This document shows positions 48,601 through 61,710 of a stretch of DNA of 64,000 nucleotides, piece by piece. The DNA is from Holacanthus passer (Eukaryota; Chordata; Actinopteri; Pomacanthidae): NCBI GenBank assembly GCA_025331565.1, contig JAFREQ010000017.1, positions 3,100,001 to 3,164,000 on the forward strand, in the 5' to 3' direction. Made by a program: the position numbers and the translations under genes. The notes below the pieces were generated by a model. It saw only the letters and a list, made by a program, of their open reading frames with translations. It searched no databases and had not been told where the DNA came from. The stretch's first letter is position 1. Every line of letters starts with the position of its first letter.

Positions 48601-50261
48601 TGGCTTCCCATTGTTGTCTGGGTCAGAGAGATTGTGCTCCTCTTCTTTTTTTGGCCCTGGATTCACAAACCTGAAACAACATCTGCTCACTGTTCACCAG
48701 CTGGTGCCGATTGTTTACCTGTTGAGGTTTATACCGAACATTCCTCCTGTATTCCAATTTTCCCTTAAATGTTTTGCTCTTCACACTTTCCAGCCCTGAA
48801 AACTATGACAACCCAGTTAACTATTGTCAGTTTGCTCACCTCCTGCGCTGTCACCTTTCTCATTATTCCACACTCGTGCCTCTGACACTGTCTCCTCCCG
48901 GCCACATACAAAAATGCCATCAGCATCTTTTCAAATTTTCTCTTTGTCATCTTGCGCCCATAGAATTGGATTTCGCTCTCACAAAGCCAGAGTCATTGGC
49001 AAACACTTACAGCTGATGGCTGGCTGGGAAAAAAAGGGGCTCAAATCAGCATCGCCAGGTTTTTCAAGGAGAGCAGATACTGACGGCTCAGAAAGACACC
49101 AGGCGTCATGACATGATGTTACGCTGTGATGCCGTTATCATCATCAGGAAGGTTAAGATGAGGATGTGAGTGTGCAGGAACTGGAGCAAATACATTGATA
49201 TTAAAGATTTAGAAACTTTAGAAGCAACGACTGGAACATTCAGAAACCAACACAGTTTGTGCTTTAAAGATTCACTTTAATATAATGCATTTCCGGATAT
49301 CTAGTATTTTCTGTTTTTGCATTGTTTTAACATAAGATCATGGCTGCTATCATACATTTTAAAGATGCTGAGGGAAACTTAAAGAGCACTTTGTCAAGAT
49401 TTAAGCAACATGTCCATGCTCCCTAATGCGGACCAGCTGGGTTAGAAGAGGCTGTGGGCTTCACGCTGGCAAATCGTTCTCATGAGGGAACGTGGGCCAC
49501 AGTAGACTCAAACCGGGTACAGTATGAGGGATTCACAGAGCCCCCGTGTGGGCTGACTTTAAGAGCTTATTAGCCAGCGTTTTGTCAGTTAGCACTTTAG
49601 CAGTTTGGACCGGATTATTAATAAATTCGATCAAGTATTCCTAATGGTAGCAAACCCATGTGGGGCTGACACGCACACATTAGCCGTGCAGACCCTCCCT
49701 CTGCTCCCCGGCCTTTCAGGCTCTGCTGGAGGCTCACTGCCCTCTCTCTGCTCGCTAAGACACATTGGACACATCGTTATCATGTTTGAAAGGAACAGGC
49801 ATGTGAGGAAAATATCTGCGCATCAGCAGCGTGTGCAGTTTCAACTTGTTGCTAAATGCCTTTGTACCCGAGATGATGTGTGACCTGATGTATGGCTGAA
49901 AATGGCAAGATGAATTTTTGTTACTTATCATTTTATTGTCGGGTGATAAAAATAGAAATAATAGCTTTAGTAATGAAGAAAATGTTGTTTTATTGTAAAG
50001 AACATAAATAAATAGTATAAAAAAAAAAATACATATTAATCGGTGAGTGCTAATCATCAAACTAGTAGAAACCTCCATATTGACCCGGTATGTCCCCTGT
50101 GAACGCATTAATGGAGGACAGCAGATGTAATTTCAGCGGTGCATGACTTGAGTACTGAAATTGCCCTCGGCGATCGCTGACCTCTGACTAACACGAGCTC
50201 CTCACCTCCGTCAGCGCCGCGTTTTGAACTCTGTGAGGAAATTTATCCATATATTCTGTCA

Positions 50262-50284
50262 GTGTGTGTGTGTGTGTGTGTGTG
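50262..50284 (+). repeat. TG microsatellite
   Basis: About eleven TG units between ctgtcag and aagcagg. Confidence 0.95.
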
Positions 50285-52386
50285 AAGCAGGAAGACACGT
50301 TCCTCTTCTCTCCAGTAACACGGCCAGTATACTAACCAGTGTGACATAGCATGCTGTATAATTTAGCAGAATAAATAAGCCTAAATTCATGGTGACTTGT
50401 GTCGGAAAGAGGCGCCTGCTGATGCCCCCTGACGTCTTCATTCATGCCTTCTCTATCAACAACAAAGGAACTGAAACAAGCCTCTGACACAGCTCACACC
50501 AGCCTGCAATTAAAGCCACATTTCAACAAGAGGTGAGCAAACTAGATGAACAGAGCCGGGGTGGGAGTCTTTGGTAATCTCATGATTTGATTCGATTCTC
50601 TGTGTCGTCAATGCAGAATCAGTTCTCCATTGAAAGCTCTCTTCCCCGCTGAGCTGCAAATAAACACATAAAAGTTAAGCCACCTGGTCTTGAGGGTCAT
50701 TGTCTGAGCTGAAGAAAGCAGAGAAAGGTAGAAAGGCAAAGGAAAAAGAGTGTGTTGTTGTGAATGTTGGCCTCTGTGCTGCAAGCTGGAGCTGATTCAC
50801 ATTCATGGTTCAGTGTGTTCCTCGGTGTTGTGGTGGGACTCAAATCCTGGCATGTGGTTAATAAGAAATATAAATAATAAAAAGAATTAAATGTCAGTAA
50901 AGCACTTGTTTATGCAGGGAAGGCACAGAGAACTGATGAACATGCTCATGTGAAGTTGTAGCAAGACCATATGCTTCGATCCTGTCTTGTCTACTTCCAA
51001 GCATCTGCAGTAATAAACACTCCTATAGCTTTAGTTAATCTGCAGTGAGAGGCCGCCTGGACACTGTGAGGAGAACCACTTCCAATCTCATTCCTTTAAT
51101 CAGCACATCATAAATGAAGTATTTAAAGACAAACCCGACTACAGTTGAATCATGTCAGCACAGTTTGACAGTGATTGTTTTGCTGTAACTAACAGGAAAC
51201 TGCAATGCTCCTGAATCAAACTTCCTGTGTCGAACACTTAGGGATGAATACACGTATCGTTTCACCCCCACAAAATACCTCGCTTTTTTCTTGCAAAGCT
51301 AAAAAGTCATTAAATCCAGAATGTGCCCACATACTTGCCTTCAGGACTACTCTAATATGTCCTTCCTGTGCATTGTCCAGGCTCTGGACTGCGCCCTCAC
51401 CGTCGACTTCCACCCTTTTCGAATCTATTCAGAATTGTAGAAGAAAAGAATCGCAATACTTATGTGAATTGATTTTGTCACCCACCACTTTAACTGGAGA
51501 GGTATTTTGTAATTTGCTTCTTGGCATGGGAATGAAATGTGCTGTGGCTCTGCATGCTGCACTTTCAGCAGCAGTCCTCGTCTTCAAGTAGCTGCAAATG
51601 GAAGGAGAAGGAGGAGAAATCCTGAAAGCCAGAAATGTCAGCACTTGGCAAAGCAGCTGTTGAGTCACTGGTATTGATCAGCATCTCCACCAAACATTGC
51701 ATAGACTTTCATATAATGGGCATTTTTGTGCATCAGACAGTTAAAATCTCACTTAATGCACTTTTAATAAACCCCCATGACACAACAGAGATGATTTTTC
51801 TCACCGGCTAAATCCCGAGCTGACAGGTCTCAGTGTTAGTCCAAACCTAAATGCCAGCGCGAGCGCCACCAGAAAACTGAATCATCTCAAATGTTTGCCT
51901 GGATAAATGCATTTTTAAAGCCTTTTCAAACAGCTGGACAATAGCTCATTTTGACGCTGCCACCTGTGGGAACGCTGGCTGTGTTGGCCAGACGAATGTG
52001 GTCCAGAGAGACTTCTGTTTCTTCTCCTCCCTCCTCGTCTTTTGTCATTCGTATCGGCGATGTTGGACAAAGTGTTTTATCTTTCCTCTCCTTGAAGAAG
52101 ATACTGCAGTGTATCCAAGCCACCAAGTCATTGCAGACTGTTTTCCTCAATAACATGCTTGTCAAGTGCATCTCCCCCCTCCTCGCTCTTTTTTCCCCCC
52201 TGGTGGCTTGTAAGCAAACAACACAATGCTGTGAATGGATGCTCTGTGCTCCAGGTTAATGTACTTCATTAGAGGTTCACTTTTGCATGTCTGGCTTAAT
52301 TTAACAGGCCGGAAAGCCTTGGGACAATTCTTCTGACATTTTAAGAATGCCAGGACCGGCATAGGAGGCTTATGTTTATGTGCAAC

Positions 52387-52388
<2 letters not shown>

Positions 52389-52434
<46 letters not shown>
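52389..52434 (+). repeat. AG microsatellite (23 units)
   Basis: A perfect AG repeat of 46 bases between tgcaacat and gagggc. Confidence 0.97.
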
Positions 52435-52437
<3 letters not shown>

Positions 52438-53823
52438 GGCTGCAGTTTACCCTGCCTGTTAATGACGGTGTGGAGCCTGAGGAGACAGGATGCAGACAGA
52501 CCATGGGAGCACACAGCTGGTGATGGAGGAGGGGGGGTTGCAAGGTAACATTCAGGCAGGAGGGGGGTCACATCTCCCCCATTCATGACAGCCGCAGTCA
52601 TTCATACAGAGCAACCTTTTTTTTTTTTTTTGTAGTTTCCACAAATGCACCGCAGCAAAGACGGGCTCATGCAGAAATTGATCATATTTCGAAAAAGAAA
52701 GCTATTATTTATCATACTGCATGTTCTGCATATGTGAGACAAAAGATAAGGGGGGAATATTAGATGAGTATTTTTCTGACACAGATTTTTTCGTGGGGCA
52801 CATTTGGCACTGAAACATATGCAGTGTGAAAATATGCATGGTTTCCAGTTGGTTTTCCTCATTGATGGAAAATACAGAGCCCGGGATATTCGGGAACACC
52901 TGTCGTCTCGTGATGTGTCGGGAAGCTTTTCAGATCATTTCGAATCACAGAGAAAATTCCCTATATCTTGTGGTATTGGGATTAATCAGATGACTAATTG
53001 TAAAAACTGAAAAACAGCCTGACATGTTTTTCCATCTCTATCATCATCTCAGCCCAGGTATTCTGCTGCCCGCGCCCCTGGGAATTTTTCATGATTAACA
53101 CAAATGAAGCAGACTCATTGTTGCTGTGAGAAATGTGCAATAAAGAGCTGTCACTGTCGCATTTCCTTTTAATGATTGTAGTGACCATGAGGCAAGCATG
53201 GACTGGAAACAGCAAAATAATAGGAACAGTCAATGCAGAAAAAGGTCATCTTAACAAATTGACAAACCCGGCTGGATAAAGACTTTAGGGTTACTTAATG
53301 GCTCACACATGGTGCTGCCCTACAAAGGAGAAGCTGCTCATTATTTCCACTGAAGGCAAAGGTTATTATATTGCAATGTCCTCCAGACTGAGCGACCCCT
53401 CCATCAATAAGGGCCAGTTTCTTGTGATGGCTTAAGAAGATCAGTGTTTATTTTAGAATCTGACATTGTGTTTTGTTCAGGTTTCCAACATAGGAGGCAG
53501 ATTATTCATGTAAAAGCTAAAGAAAATAGCTTATTAGTCTTTGTTTGTTGTCTTTGTTGTTGTTGCTAAAGTCATGTCAGCCCTTTTGTTTCTTTGGTTC
53601 TGAAATATCTGATCTGCTTTGTATTTTGGTTCAGTCCAATTTGATTGAACTGTTTTTAATTTGGTTTAGCTTTTGTATTTTCATCTGATTTTCTTTGTCT
53701 CGTTGTTAGTTTGTTGAGTTAAAATTAACGTGACGTGTCAAAGCACTTTGTATTATTAAGATGATGATTAATATGTTTTGTAACTGGCTATTAAAATGCA
53801 GGACAATTACACTATGCTACTAC

Positions 53824-53846
53824 TACACACACACACACACACACAC
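53824..53846 (+). repeat. AC microsatellite
   Basis: About eleven AC units after ctactact, ending in acgcagc. Confidence 0.93.
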
Positions 53847-56800
53847 GCAGCACACATACATAAGTGCCTTCATAATGCACCTTTAGCAGAAGCTCGCTCT
53901 TTTTAAACTGTCACGTCTCTGACTTGCCTCATACTGTTTCCTAAATCCTCTGTAACTTTTCTGAGTTGTGGCTGTTGTTGCTGTTCATGAAGCTTTTCAT
54001 AAACAAGCTGGAAGCCTTCAGTCTGATCATTTAGCTCTGGGAAGGATTTGTGGAGGAAATAATCAAGATTGCACTGGCTCAAAGGCCTTCCCTCCGTCAC
54101 TCCTGTCAGCTTATCTGCCGTGCAGCTTCCTGCTGTTTGCAGCTTGGCACCTCACCGCTCCTCCCAAAGGTCTTACTGTCCGCTGGGATGCACACCATCT
54201 TCACTTCTCTTCGGCGTGTTTGTGCTGTTTTGAGCAAGTCTTGGCACCTGTTTGCAGCTGAGTTCTGCTTCTGCTGCGAGCGTATTTCTACATCTTGCGA
54301 GCGACTCTTTGCCGTGTTTGCATTGCATTGTTTGTAGTTCAGCATTGTTCAGTTCTGTGTTTGTCTGTTTGTATAATGGTGAAATATGCACACTCATGTG
54401 ATGTTATGGGCTGGATTGGTTTTGCATCATATTTTCCTGCCAATTGCTTCACTGTAAACAGGTGTGTTGTATATTGTTCGTTAAGGTGTAAACACACAAA
54501 GAGCCAATTCGCAAGCCAGCAATTATTCCCCTGTAATACATTGGCTTTATGGAAATCTCAACCTGGCGTCGTCACACATAGAATCAGGAGTCTGCGTTTT
54601 CTGCACCTACATCACATTCAGCTCCGCATTAAAGCAACATTTCGACTCAAAGCACTTGGTTTATGTGACAGCTTGCTTTATTATTCTTCACATCATAATT
54701 ACATCTAAACTGCTGAGCTCCTGCTCCGCCGCTGCCGAACTCAGCCGCACTCGCTGCCAACCTCAACATATCCTGATCGTCACCTGCTTTCTCAAGAAGA
54801 GATTCTCAGCTGCACGCCGTGAATTCTGCTCATGCCATGAATTCCTTGATTTTTAATGTGTGTAACTACCTGCTGCATAGCTGACATATCTGAACCTGCT
54901 GCTGCAGAGCTGGGTTTAGATTTATACGTCTCATTTCACCGGATAGTAAATTTTACTGAGAAGTGGTCACACAGCGGCCGGTGCTGTTTGCCAACACGTA
55001 GTCTAGTCCTGTAGATTCTGCTTCAAAGCTGGCATCCTGCTCTGTGTTCAATCTGGTTATGAGGGTTTAGTTTATGATTATGACTCTTCAGTCTCTGCTG
55101 TGCTGAGCTTTATGAATGTTTGCAGAGAGCGACGGTGTCAGACCTGGATGTCCAATATCAACTCGACAGCATTCTGTATTCACATAATAAATCTGTTCTA
55201 TGTGAACTGGCTGAGTGAAATGTTTGTTGTAAAATGGGTGTGACATGATAGATGGTCTGTTTTTTGTATCGCTGCCTCGGTGACTGTACCTTGGCTTCAC
55301 GTGGGCGGTCGTGTGTCTGATTTTAGAAGACAGAGCTGTGAGAATTAAAGCAGTTGTGTGAGTGGAGGATTTATTATCGCCTCTGGTTACATTTGCCATT
55401 TGACAGCATTATTTAATCTCATTAGGACACACTGGACACACAAAAATGGGATTTTATTCACATTGGTATTTGGATGCTTTGAACCAGCTTTGGCGACGAC
55501 TTGGCTTCCATTGTGACAGACACACAATGCACACACATTTTTAAATGGATACAAATAGCATCATACTGTTTTTCAATGTGTAAAGCTGCCATAGGAATGA
55601 TCGTTAACATCAGATGATTGACAGCACCCATTGCACGAACACACAGGTCAGCACATTGAATCGTCCAGTGCTTTTCTTGATAAACAACCATAGCTATTTT
55701 TTTTTTAAAGAGCAATTTTGAAATGAATTTGCACAAAACACAATCCCAGCTCCCAGTCTTCAGTATGCAGATACAGACGTCTCACTGGTGCAACGACTTC
55801 TTAAATTTGTCTTGTTTTTAGCAGGTCCCATGATCCTCTTGTTAAATCTCCTCGGGAACCTCAAAAAAGGCGAGTGTTTACTCTGTATTCCTGCTACACA
55901 GCAGCGTTTGAACAACAAGGTCATCCTGATTTCCATTTTGCCTCACACAATGCGCTTCATTAATATTGTTAACAAGTCGCTCAAACCAAATCTAGTAAGT
56001 GTAGCTGTTGCACTGCATTTGTTATTTACTGTCTAATATCTGATACATGTCTAATTTTGCACGATTTTTAAAGTTGCCAAGCAGCTTTGATTATTATCAT
56101 TATTAGATATTCTAGGTTACTTTGCCACTGCTCACTTATCTACCTTTCATTTTAATTACTGGTGGTTTCATGCTGCCAAAACCATCAGATAGCTTGTTAT
56201 TATATCAGTGAAATGAGGAGAGATTAATCTTTCAATGTTCCAGCCGACTCTGGGTTCTCACCTATGTTATATTTTAGCAATGGGGGCACAGACAGATCCC
56301 AAATAAATATTTTACACCTATAAATAATTCTATCTGTTTCTTCTGCCGGTGAGGAACTGGTGCTACCTGCTTTGCAAGCTCTGCAGGCCCGTGTCACACA
56401 TCCTGAATAGGACGTGTGCGACACTTCAGACTGCATCTCCAGTTTAGAGCGCAAAGTCAACGACGAGGAAAAACAGACGGCTTATTCTGCAGTAAAACGA
56501 TGGAATATCTATTACCCTCAGGCATTTTCTCTTGTTTATTTTCCCTCAGTTTCCATAATGTGCCCATTACAGCAGTTCATCATTACGAATAGTAACTTAA
56601 ATGTCAAGAAAGTCACCTCCATAATGCTACATAAACATGGAAATCATATTTTCCATGCTGTTCCTGAATTAATTAGGAAAGGTAATATATTATTGAGGAA
56701 TGCAGGATGAGGTTACCATCAGGGCTTTGTTTAATATTCTGTTCACCAGTTAGACTTTTGTTTCTCCTGCAGTATGTTTAAGCATTTCATGTGGGCAATG

Positions 56801-57173
56801 TGGGCAATGTTTTTGGCGTGCCTCAGGGAGCCGCTTTGGTCCTGCTCTCCATGTGTGGTTGATGATACTAATGAGGCAGTTTGTGAAGATTAAGACCATT
56901 ATTCACTCATGTTGTGGTGCACAGAGAGCGTTCCAATTACTGTATCTTACCTCTAACTAGAACAGAGTTGAACACTGTACTTACTTTTCTCTTGTGAGTG
57001 GAAAAAAAAAATTCAAGTGTAGGAAACAATGACAAGTTGGAAGTTGAAATTCTTGACTCAAAACAAAACTCAGCAGGAAATTATACTTAATGCCTCACAA
57101 CAATGATGACTACAACAATGTTGATTGATCACATTAATAGTAACAATCATGAGTGGGATCGTGAGTTGGATCT

Positions 57174-57216
57174 GGGTGGGAGGGGAAGCTGAGAGGGGCC
57201 GGGGGGGGCACAGGGG
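57174..57216 (+). other. G-rich cluster, potential G-quadruplex
   Basis: Runs of G at 57174-57176, 57178-57180, 57182-57185, 57195-57198, 57201-57208 and 57213-57216 give several ways to fit four runs of at least three G with loops of one to nine bases. It lies just before the repeat copy at 57244. Confidence 0.6.
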
Positions 57217-57243
57217 CGCCCCCATGCTGAAGCTGTGGCTGAA

Positions 57244-57429
57244 GTCTAGATCTGTGCTCTGTGGGGCTTTAGTGAGCAGCAGTGCTTTATGGTGTGTGGT
57301 TGCTCCCTTCTGATTGGACAATGAGTGTCTGTCTCAGGATGTCGAGGCGGAGCCACATTCTGCTAAACCAGTAGCAAAGTCCGGTAGAGGGCGTCACAAG
57401 CATGAAATAAAAACAGCAAAAATAATAAA
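57244..57429 (+). repeat. dispersed repeat, copy A (with CTCF-like motif)
   Basis: This aligns with 61527-61710 in the same orientation, roughly nine bases in ten by eye over the best 160 bases. Shared strings are ttggac.atgagtgtctg, gaggcggagccacattctgc, tagagggcgtca and cagcaaaaataataaa. The word CCGGTAGAGGGCGT at 57381-57394 resembles the CTCF core. No coding capacity; the A/T-rich end suggests a retroposon or similar, but the family is not identified. Confidence 0.85.
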
Positions 57430-60400
57430 AAATTAAATTTCCATGGAATTTTTCAAAATATAACCACAAAGCACTTCATTAGGAATAAAAAAAACAAACA
57501 TAAAATAGAGGTCACATAAAAGCGAGACTGTTAAAATGAGTTGAAAGAAGTGAATACATTACTTTTCCAGCCGCAGGCAGGTTCTTCTGAGGTCCTGATG
57601 GCAAAAGCAACACCTCAGTTTTAATCTACGTTTTGAACAACTGGAATCTACAGATCTGTGACGTACTTTCAGTAGCTTAAATCTGACACACCACACCTTC
57701 AAAACTCAACAGAAAAATCTGTTCCCAACATTGTGTTTTCATCCGTTTTCTTTAATTCCAATATTTCCAAGGTAGAAAATAACCAAACGAAGATCCGGCA
57801 TATTTTGAAATTCATGACTGAAAATCATATCGGATATTCCAGAGAGATTTTTTTCAAGACTTCACAAGACTTTACAAGTTCTGAGAAGTCTGACTGCACC
57901 AGCATCATGCACTTCTAGTATAATCATACATCTTGAATCTTCTGTGATACTTAACGGGTTCAAAAAATAGGACACATTTCAGTTGTTTTCTTGTATATTG
58001 AGAAAAAAGACAAAGCGATTATCATTTTGTGAAAAGATTTCACTTCTTCATTGTTAAAGATTGACAATATCTGTGTGTGCTGAGCCTTGTACATTTGTAT
58101 AATTCAGTGTCTCACTGCTCCTGCGACAATGTTGTCTTGTATGTAAGACATTTCATAGAGTCGTCGGTGGTACAAACACGCTGCCATCGCTCCGATTCTG
58201 TCCTCAGAGATGTGTCGCGGGAAAAAGGCAGCACAGCCCTGCTGTTTTTATTTTAGCTTTGATTTCTGCTCGACTCAAGGTTCTCCATGTGCAGAATTTC
58301 TTGGCCTATGGGGCATCAGAGGGATGAAAGAGAATATAGCTTTGTAATGCATCTGAAGTGGATTACAAAATGTACTGGAAAGTAGTCTCTCCTGAATGAA
58401 GAAGGTTAATCTGCCACAGAGCAGATGATATCTTGCTTATCATTCCCCCAATCAAACAGCTTTCTGTAGATATGAGGACGGACCCAAATGATGTCACTCT
58501 CAGCATCGCTTTAAAAAAGGATCACTCATTTACAGATAGCACAGTCGGCAGCACCGACCCCCGAACGCGAGTTAAGCTTTAAAGCTGAAACTGTATTTCT
58601 GACCTTTCTCTTTCCGTCTGCACTAATTGACGTTAAGAAAGGAGTCTGCATCACAGCAAATACCAGCAGGGGTCTAAGAAAACAGGATGTAATGCCAGAA
58701 TAAGCCCCTCCAAAAATAACCCCCATTGTCTGGTTAATTACAATGCTTGTGCTACAACCTTCAGAACAAAACATATGTATTTAACTAAGCCGATGCCTTC
58801 ATGACAGCAGGAGGCGATAACTGTACTGGAATACACGTCCTCCACATGCAGGCAGTAAATACCTCTTGTCATCACTCATGGATATATCTAATACAGTGAG
58901 TGGTGGACCAGAGCAACATCAAGTTTAATTTCACTGGCCACTAATCCCAAAACCAAAATGAGCTATTGGTTATGTGTGGCAGCAAAATGGCAAATGGTAT
59001 GAAAATCTAATGCCTGTTCAGTCTCACTGGCTCGAGGCTAAACTTGTACAGAGGAAACACAAATTATTTTTTACCAAACTGAATGCATTTGTGTCTTTTG
59101 CACTAATTAACTAATTAATCATGGACATTAAATATGTACATAAAAGTAATAACTAATAAAGTTAAATAAAATAAGAAATATATAATTATATGTTGTCATC
59201 CTAGCTATCAAATCCCACATGACAAAAGCTCTCCTTACATGAAATCACATAAAAACATAATTAATTAATCTATTTTTTTTTTTTTTTTACAATTTGAAGA
59301 TTGAACAAGTTAATGAGAATCTCTAGTTCTGCATCGTGCAGGTTTTGCAGGTAATGTGATGCAGCTACAATAGAAAATGTCTGGAGCCATTTTCGTTGGC
59401 ATTTCGGATAAATCACATTGTTGCGTGAGCAGTGGTTGTGTGTTAGCTCATCCATCGCTACTGCTGTTAATAAGAAAGCCTGCTGTAAAGTGCTGCAGAG
59501 AGGACGGGGTCTCAGACAGGGTCGATCAGGTGGCTGTTTGCGTCGCAACCTTCTGTGTGATCAGACAGACAGATATTTTATAACATCTTGCTCGTGTGTT
59601 ACATTTTTCTTTATGTAAAGTTTATGAGCCGTGTGTGCGATTTGTGCCGTCGAGGCTGCTTTTCAAACAGGGAAGCAGATATTTGAGATGCACATTAAAA
59701 ATGAGCTGCTAATTAATGAAGTGTGTACTGTATATATAAAGGTATGGCAGTGTCTTCTTACTGATTGAAAAACGCTAATCATGAATACACAAAAGAAGCT
59801 CATGTATAAATAAGATTGAGGGAAATCAAAAGCTTCACAAGAAAAAAAAAATCTTAATCCATTGTTTTAATCCACAGTTTCCTGGTTGTGTAACAAGAAA
59901 TGCAGTTACGCTGCTCATTGACAGATGAGGGTCACAAAGACTTGTATGAGTTCTGACAAGCATCGTGGGAAATGAGCAATGAACCTGGAGAGGAAATTAA
60001 AAATTAAGTGGGTCCTATATGCTGCGCCAAAACCCCAACATCATGAAGTGCACCGTTGATATTCAAGGTGATTATATCTCGGCTAAATAGGGTGTAAGTG
60101 TGAACGTTAATCACACAAATCTCTTGACAAAAACCGTTTCCCAGAAGCAGGTTGGAGGTAATCACACATGTATTTGATTTTCCTGAATCTGCGGCCCTGG
60201 TTTCTGGAGGAACTGTCCTTGGTGCTGAAATCCTCTGCTCAACCTCCTGGCTTTCATACAAGCGGGCTCGTCTTAATTAACCAACGCGACATCATAACGT
60301 GTGATTAGAAACGTTTAAGTGAAGAAGGTCGTTATGAAGATATTTTTCAAATGTTGAGTGGAGATTTAAAAAATAGCTGCCGTTCACAAGCTCAGACAGC

Positions 60401-61526
60401 TTTCGACAAACTGGTGCTTTGAAGCTGTTATATATAATTTAATACATTCTCATATGTCTGCCTGTAATATTTCTGTAAATTAAGGGCAAAATCTTTACTG
60501 TTATTATACAGTTTTATGACATACTGACTTTGGGTTTTGGATTCTTGGTTGGATAAACTGTTTCAGTCTCAACATATTATGAATTAAATTACTGAAACCC
60601 TGTCAGAGCTCAAGAAGACACCCAATTAAAAAAATGTCTTGTCATTTTTTTTTTTTTTTTAACATTTGATACTTGTTAATTTATTCAGCGTCACTTCAGG
60701 AGCCACAAGACCGATCACCATTAGTTTTTGTTATGTGACCTCAAATATTTGATATCGCTGAGGCAATATTTAACAATGTCAGGGCTGGTTGTCATCATTA
60801 GACTTCACAGGCGAATGTGACGTGTCTCATCAGCCACGCGACGAAAAGAAAAGGTCTGTCAACATTAAGAAATTAATGTCTGTAACGAGACAGAATGGAA
60901 ACTCGGAAACAGTGAATGTGAGAAACAAAGCATGAACGTTACCTTATCGTATCTGTAGCAGTGTCTGACACGACCACATAGACTTTATTCTTCTGGCGTG
61001 AAACAGTAAAGACCAGCTGCTTTACCACACTGATACTGAAGGTTTGTGTTCAAATCTTTTTATATTTGAACTGTTATATTGATGATTGCGCCTGATGACA
61101 TTTGTAAGACCAAGTTGACTCAGAGCGTTTCAGTGTGTGTTTATCCATATTTCACGTTCCCAGTGAGGTGTGGACCTACGTTTTTGGCACTGACCAAAAT
61201 ATGTTCACAGCACAGAAAGTGTAGAGAACGTTCAAGTATGGAAAGTTAATCATCCTTTACTTATTATTGTATCAGATCCAGATCAGTTCCTGATTTTTCA
61301 GGACTGTGTTTTATTGAGGCAAACTTCTCATCTAGTTGAGTCATCATTTAACAAGCTGTAATAACACTGTCACCTTATGAAGTTGTTATGAGCATGTGAG
61401 CAAACAGTTGCTCTTTAACACATCCAGCAGACACAGAAGAGCATTTAGATTCATTTCCTTCAGCTTCACAAAGCTCGCTTGCAGTTGAAGACATTGACAA
61501 CACCAGATGTTGGCCAGCGATCAGGA
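57430..61526 (+). other. intergenic sequence between the two repeat copies
   Basis: No gene is supported. AT-rich sequence with T-runs at about 59273-59289 and 60642-60660 and short chance frames only. Confidence 0.5.
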
Positions 61527-61710
61527 GTCTACATCTGTCTTCTGATGCTTTAATGAGCGGCAGTGCTTTGTGGTGTGTGGTTGCCAACTCCTGATTGGAC
61601 GATGAGTGTCTGTCTCAGAGTGTTGAGGCGGAGCCACATTCTGCTTAACCAATAGCGAAGCCCAGTAGAGGGCGTCAAAAGCATGAAACAACAACAGCAA
61701 AAATAATAAA
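61527..61710 (+). repeat. dispersed repeat, copy B (with CTCF-like motif)
   Basis: Partner of copy A at 57244-57429, same orientation, about 4.3 kb apart. CCAGTAGAGGGCGT at 61662-61675 fits the CTCF core CCASYAGRKGGCRS at 13 of 14 positions. The sequence after it, to about 62060, may belong to the same or a neighbouring repeat (minus-strand frame 61780-62004), but copy A does not continue into it. Confidence 0.85.

Larger units (their letters stand above)
45601..57173 (+). other. intergenic sequence, second part
   Basis: No gene is supported. Contents: a T-run at about 46949-46965, a pyrimidine-rich tract at 48030-48600, TG repeat at 50262-50284, AG repeat at 52389-52434, AC repeat at 53824-53846, and a stretch at 52850-53170 that looks like non-repetitive unique sequence and might be a conserved non-coding element. 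The frames at 51205-51591 (128 codons) and 54295-54708 (137 codons) have no recognisable domain. A 65-codon minus-strand frame at 53903-54100 looks somewhat protein-like (polar, QQQQ run) but starts at GTG, is not bounded by good splice sites and is not recognised. Confidence 0.5.

Noticed and set aside
48090..48674. 194-codon open frame, the longest in the window
   Set aside because: It lies wholly in the pyrimidine-rich tract; the S/L/F/H/P composition follows from CT-rich sequence and there is no domain or splice context.
51205..51591. 128-codon frame
   Set aside because: No domain, no splice context, surrounding sequence is non-coding in character.
53903..54100. 65-codon minus-strand frame with a QQQQ run
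   Set aside because: Plausible polar composition, but it begins at GTG, lacks good flanking splice sites and is not recognised.
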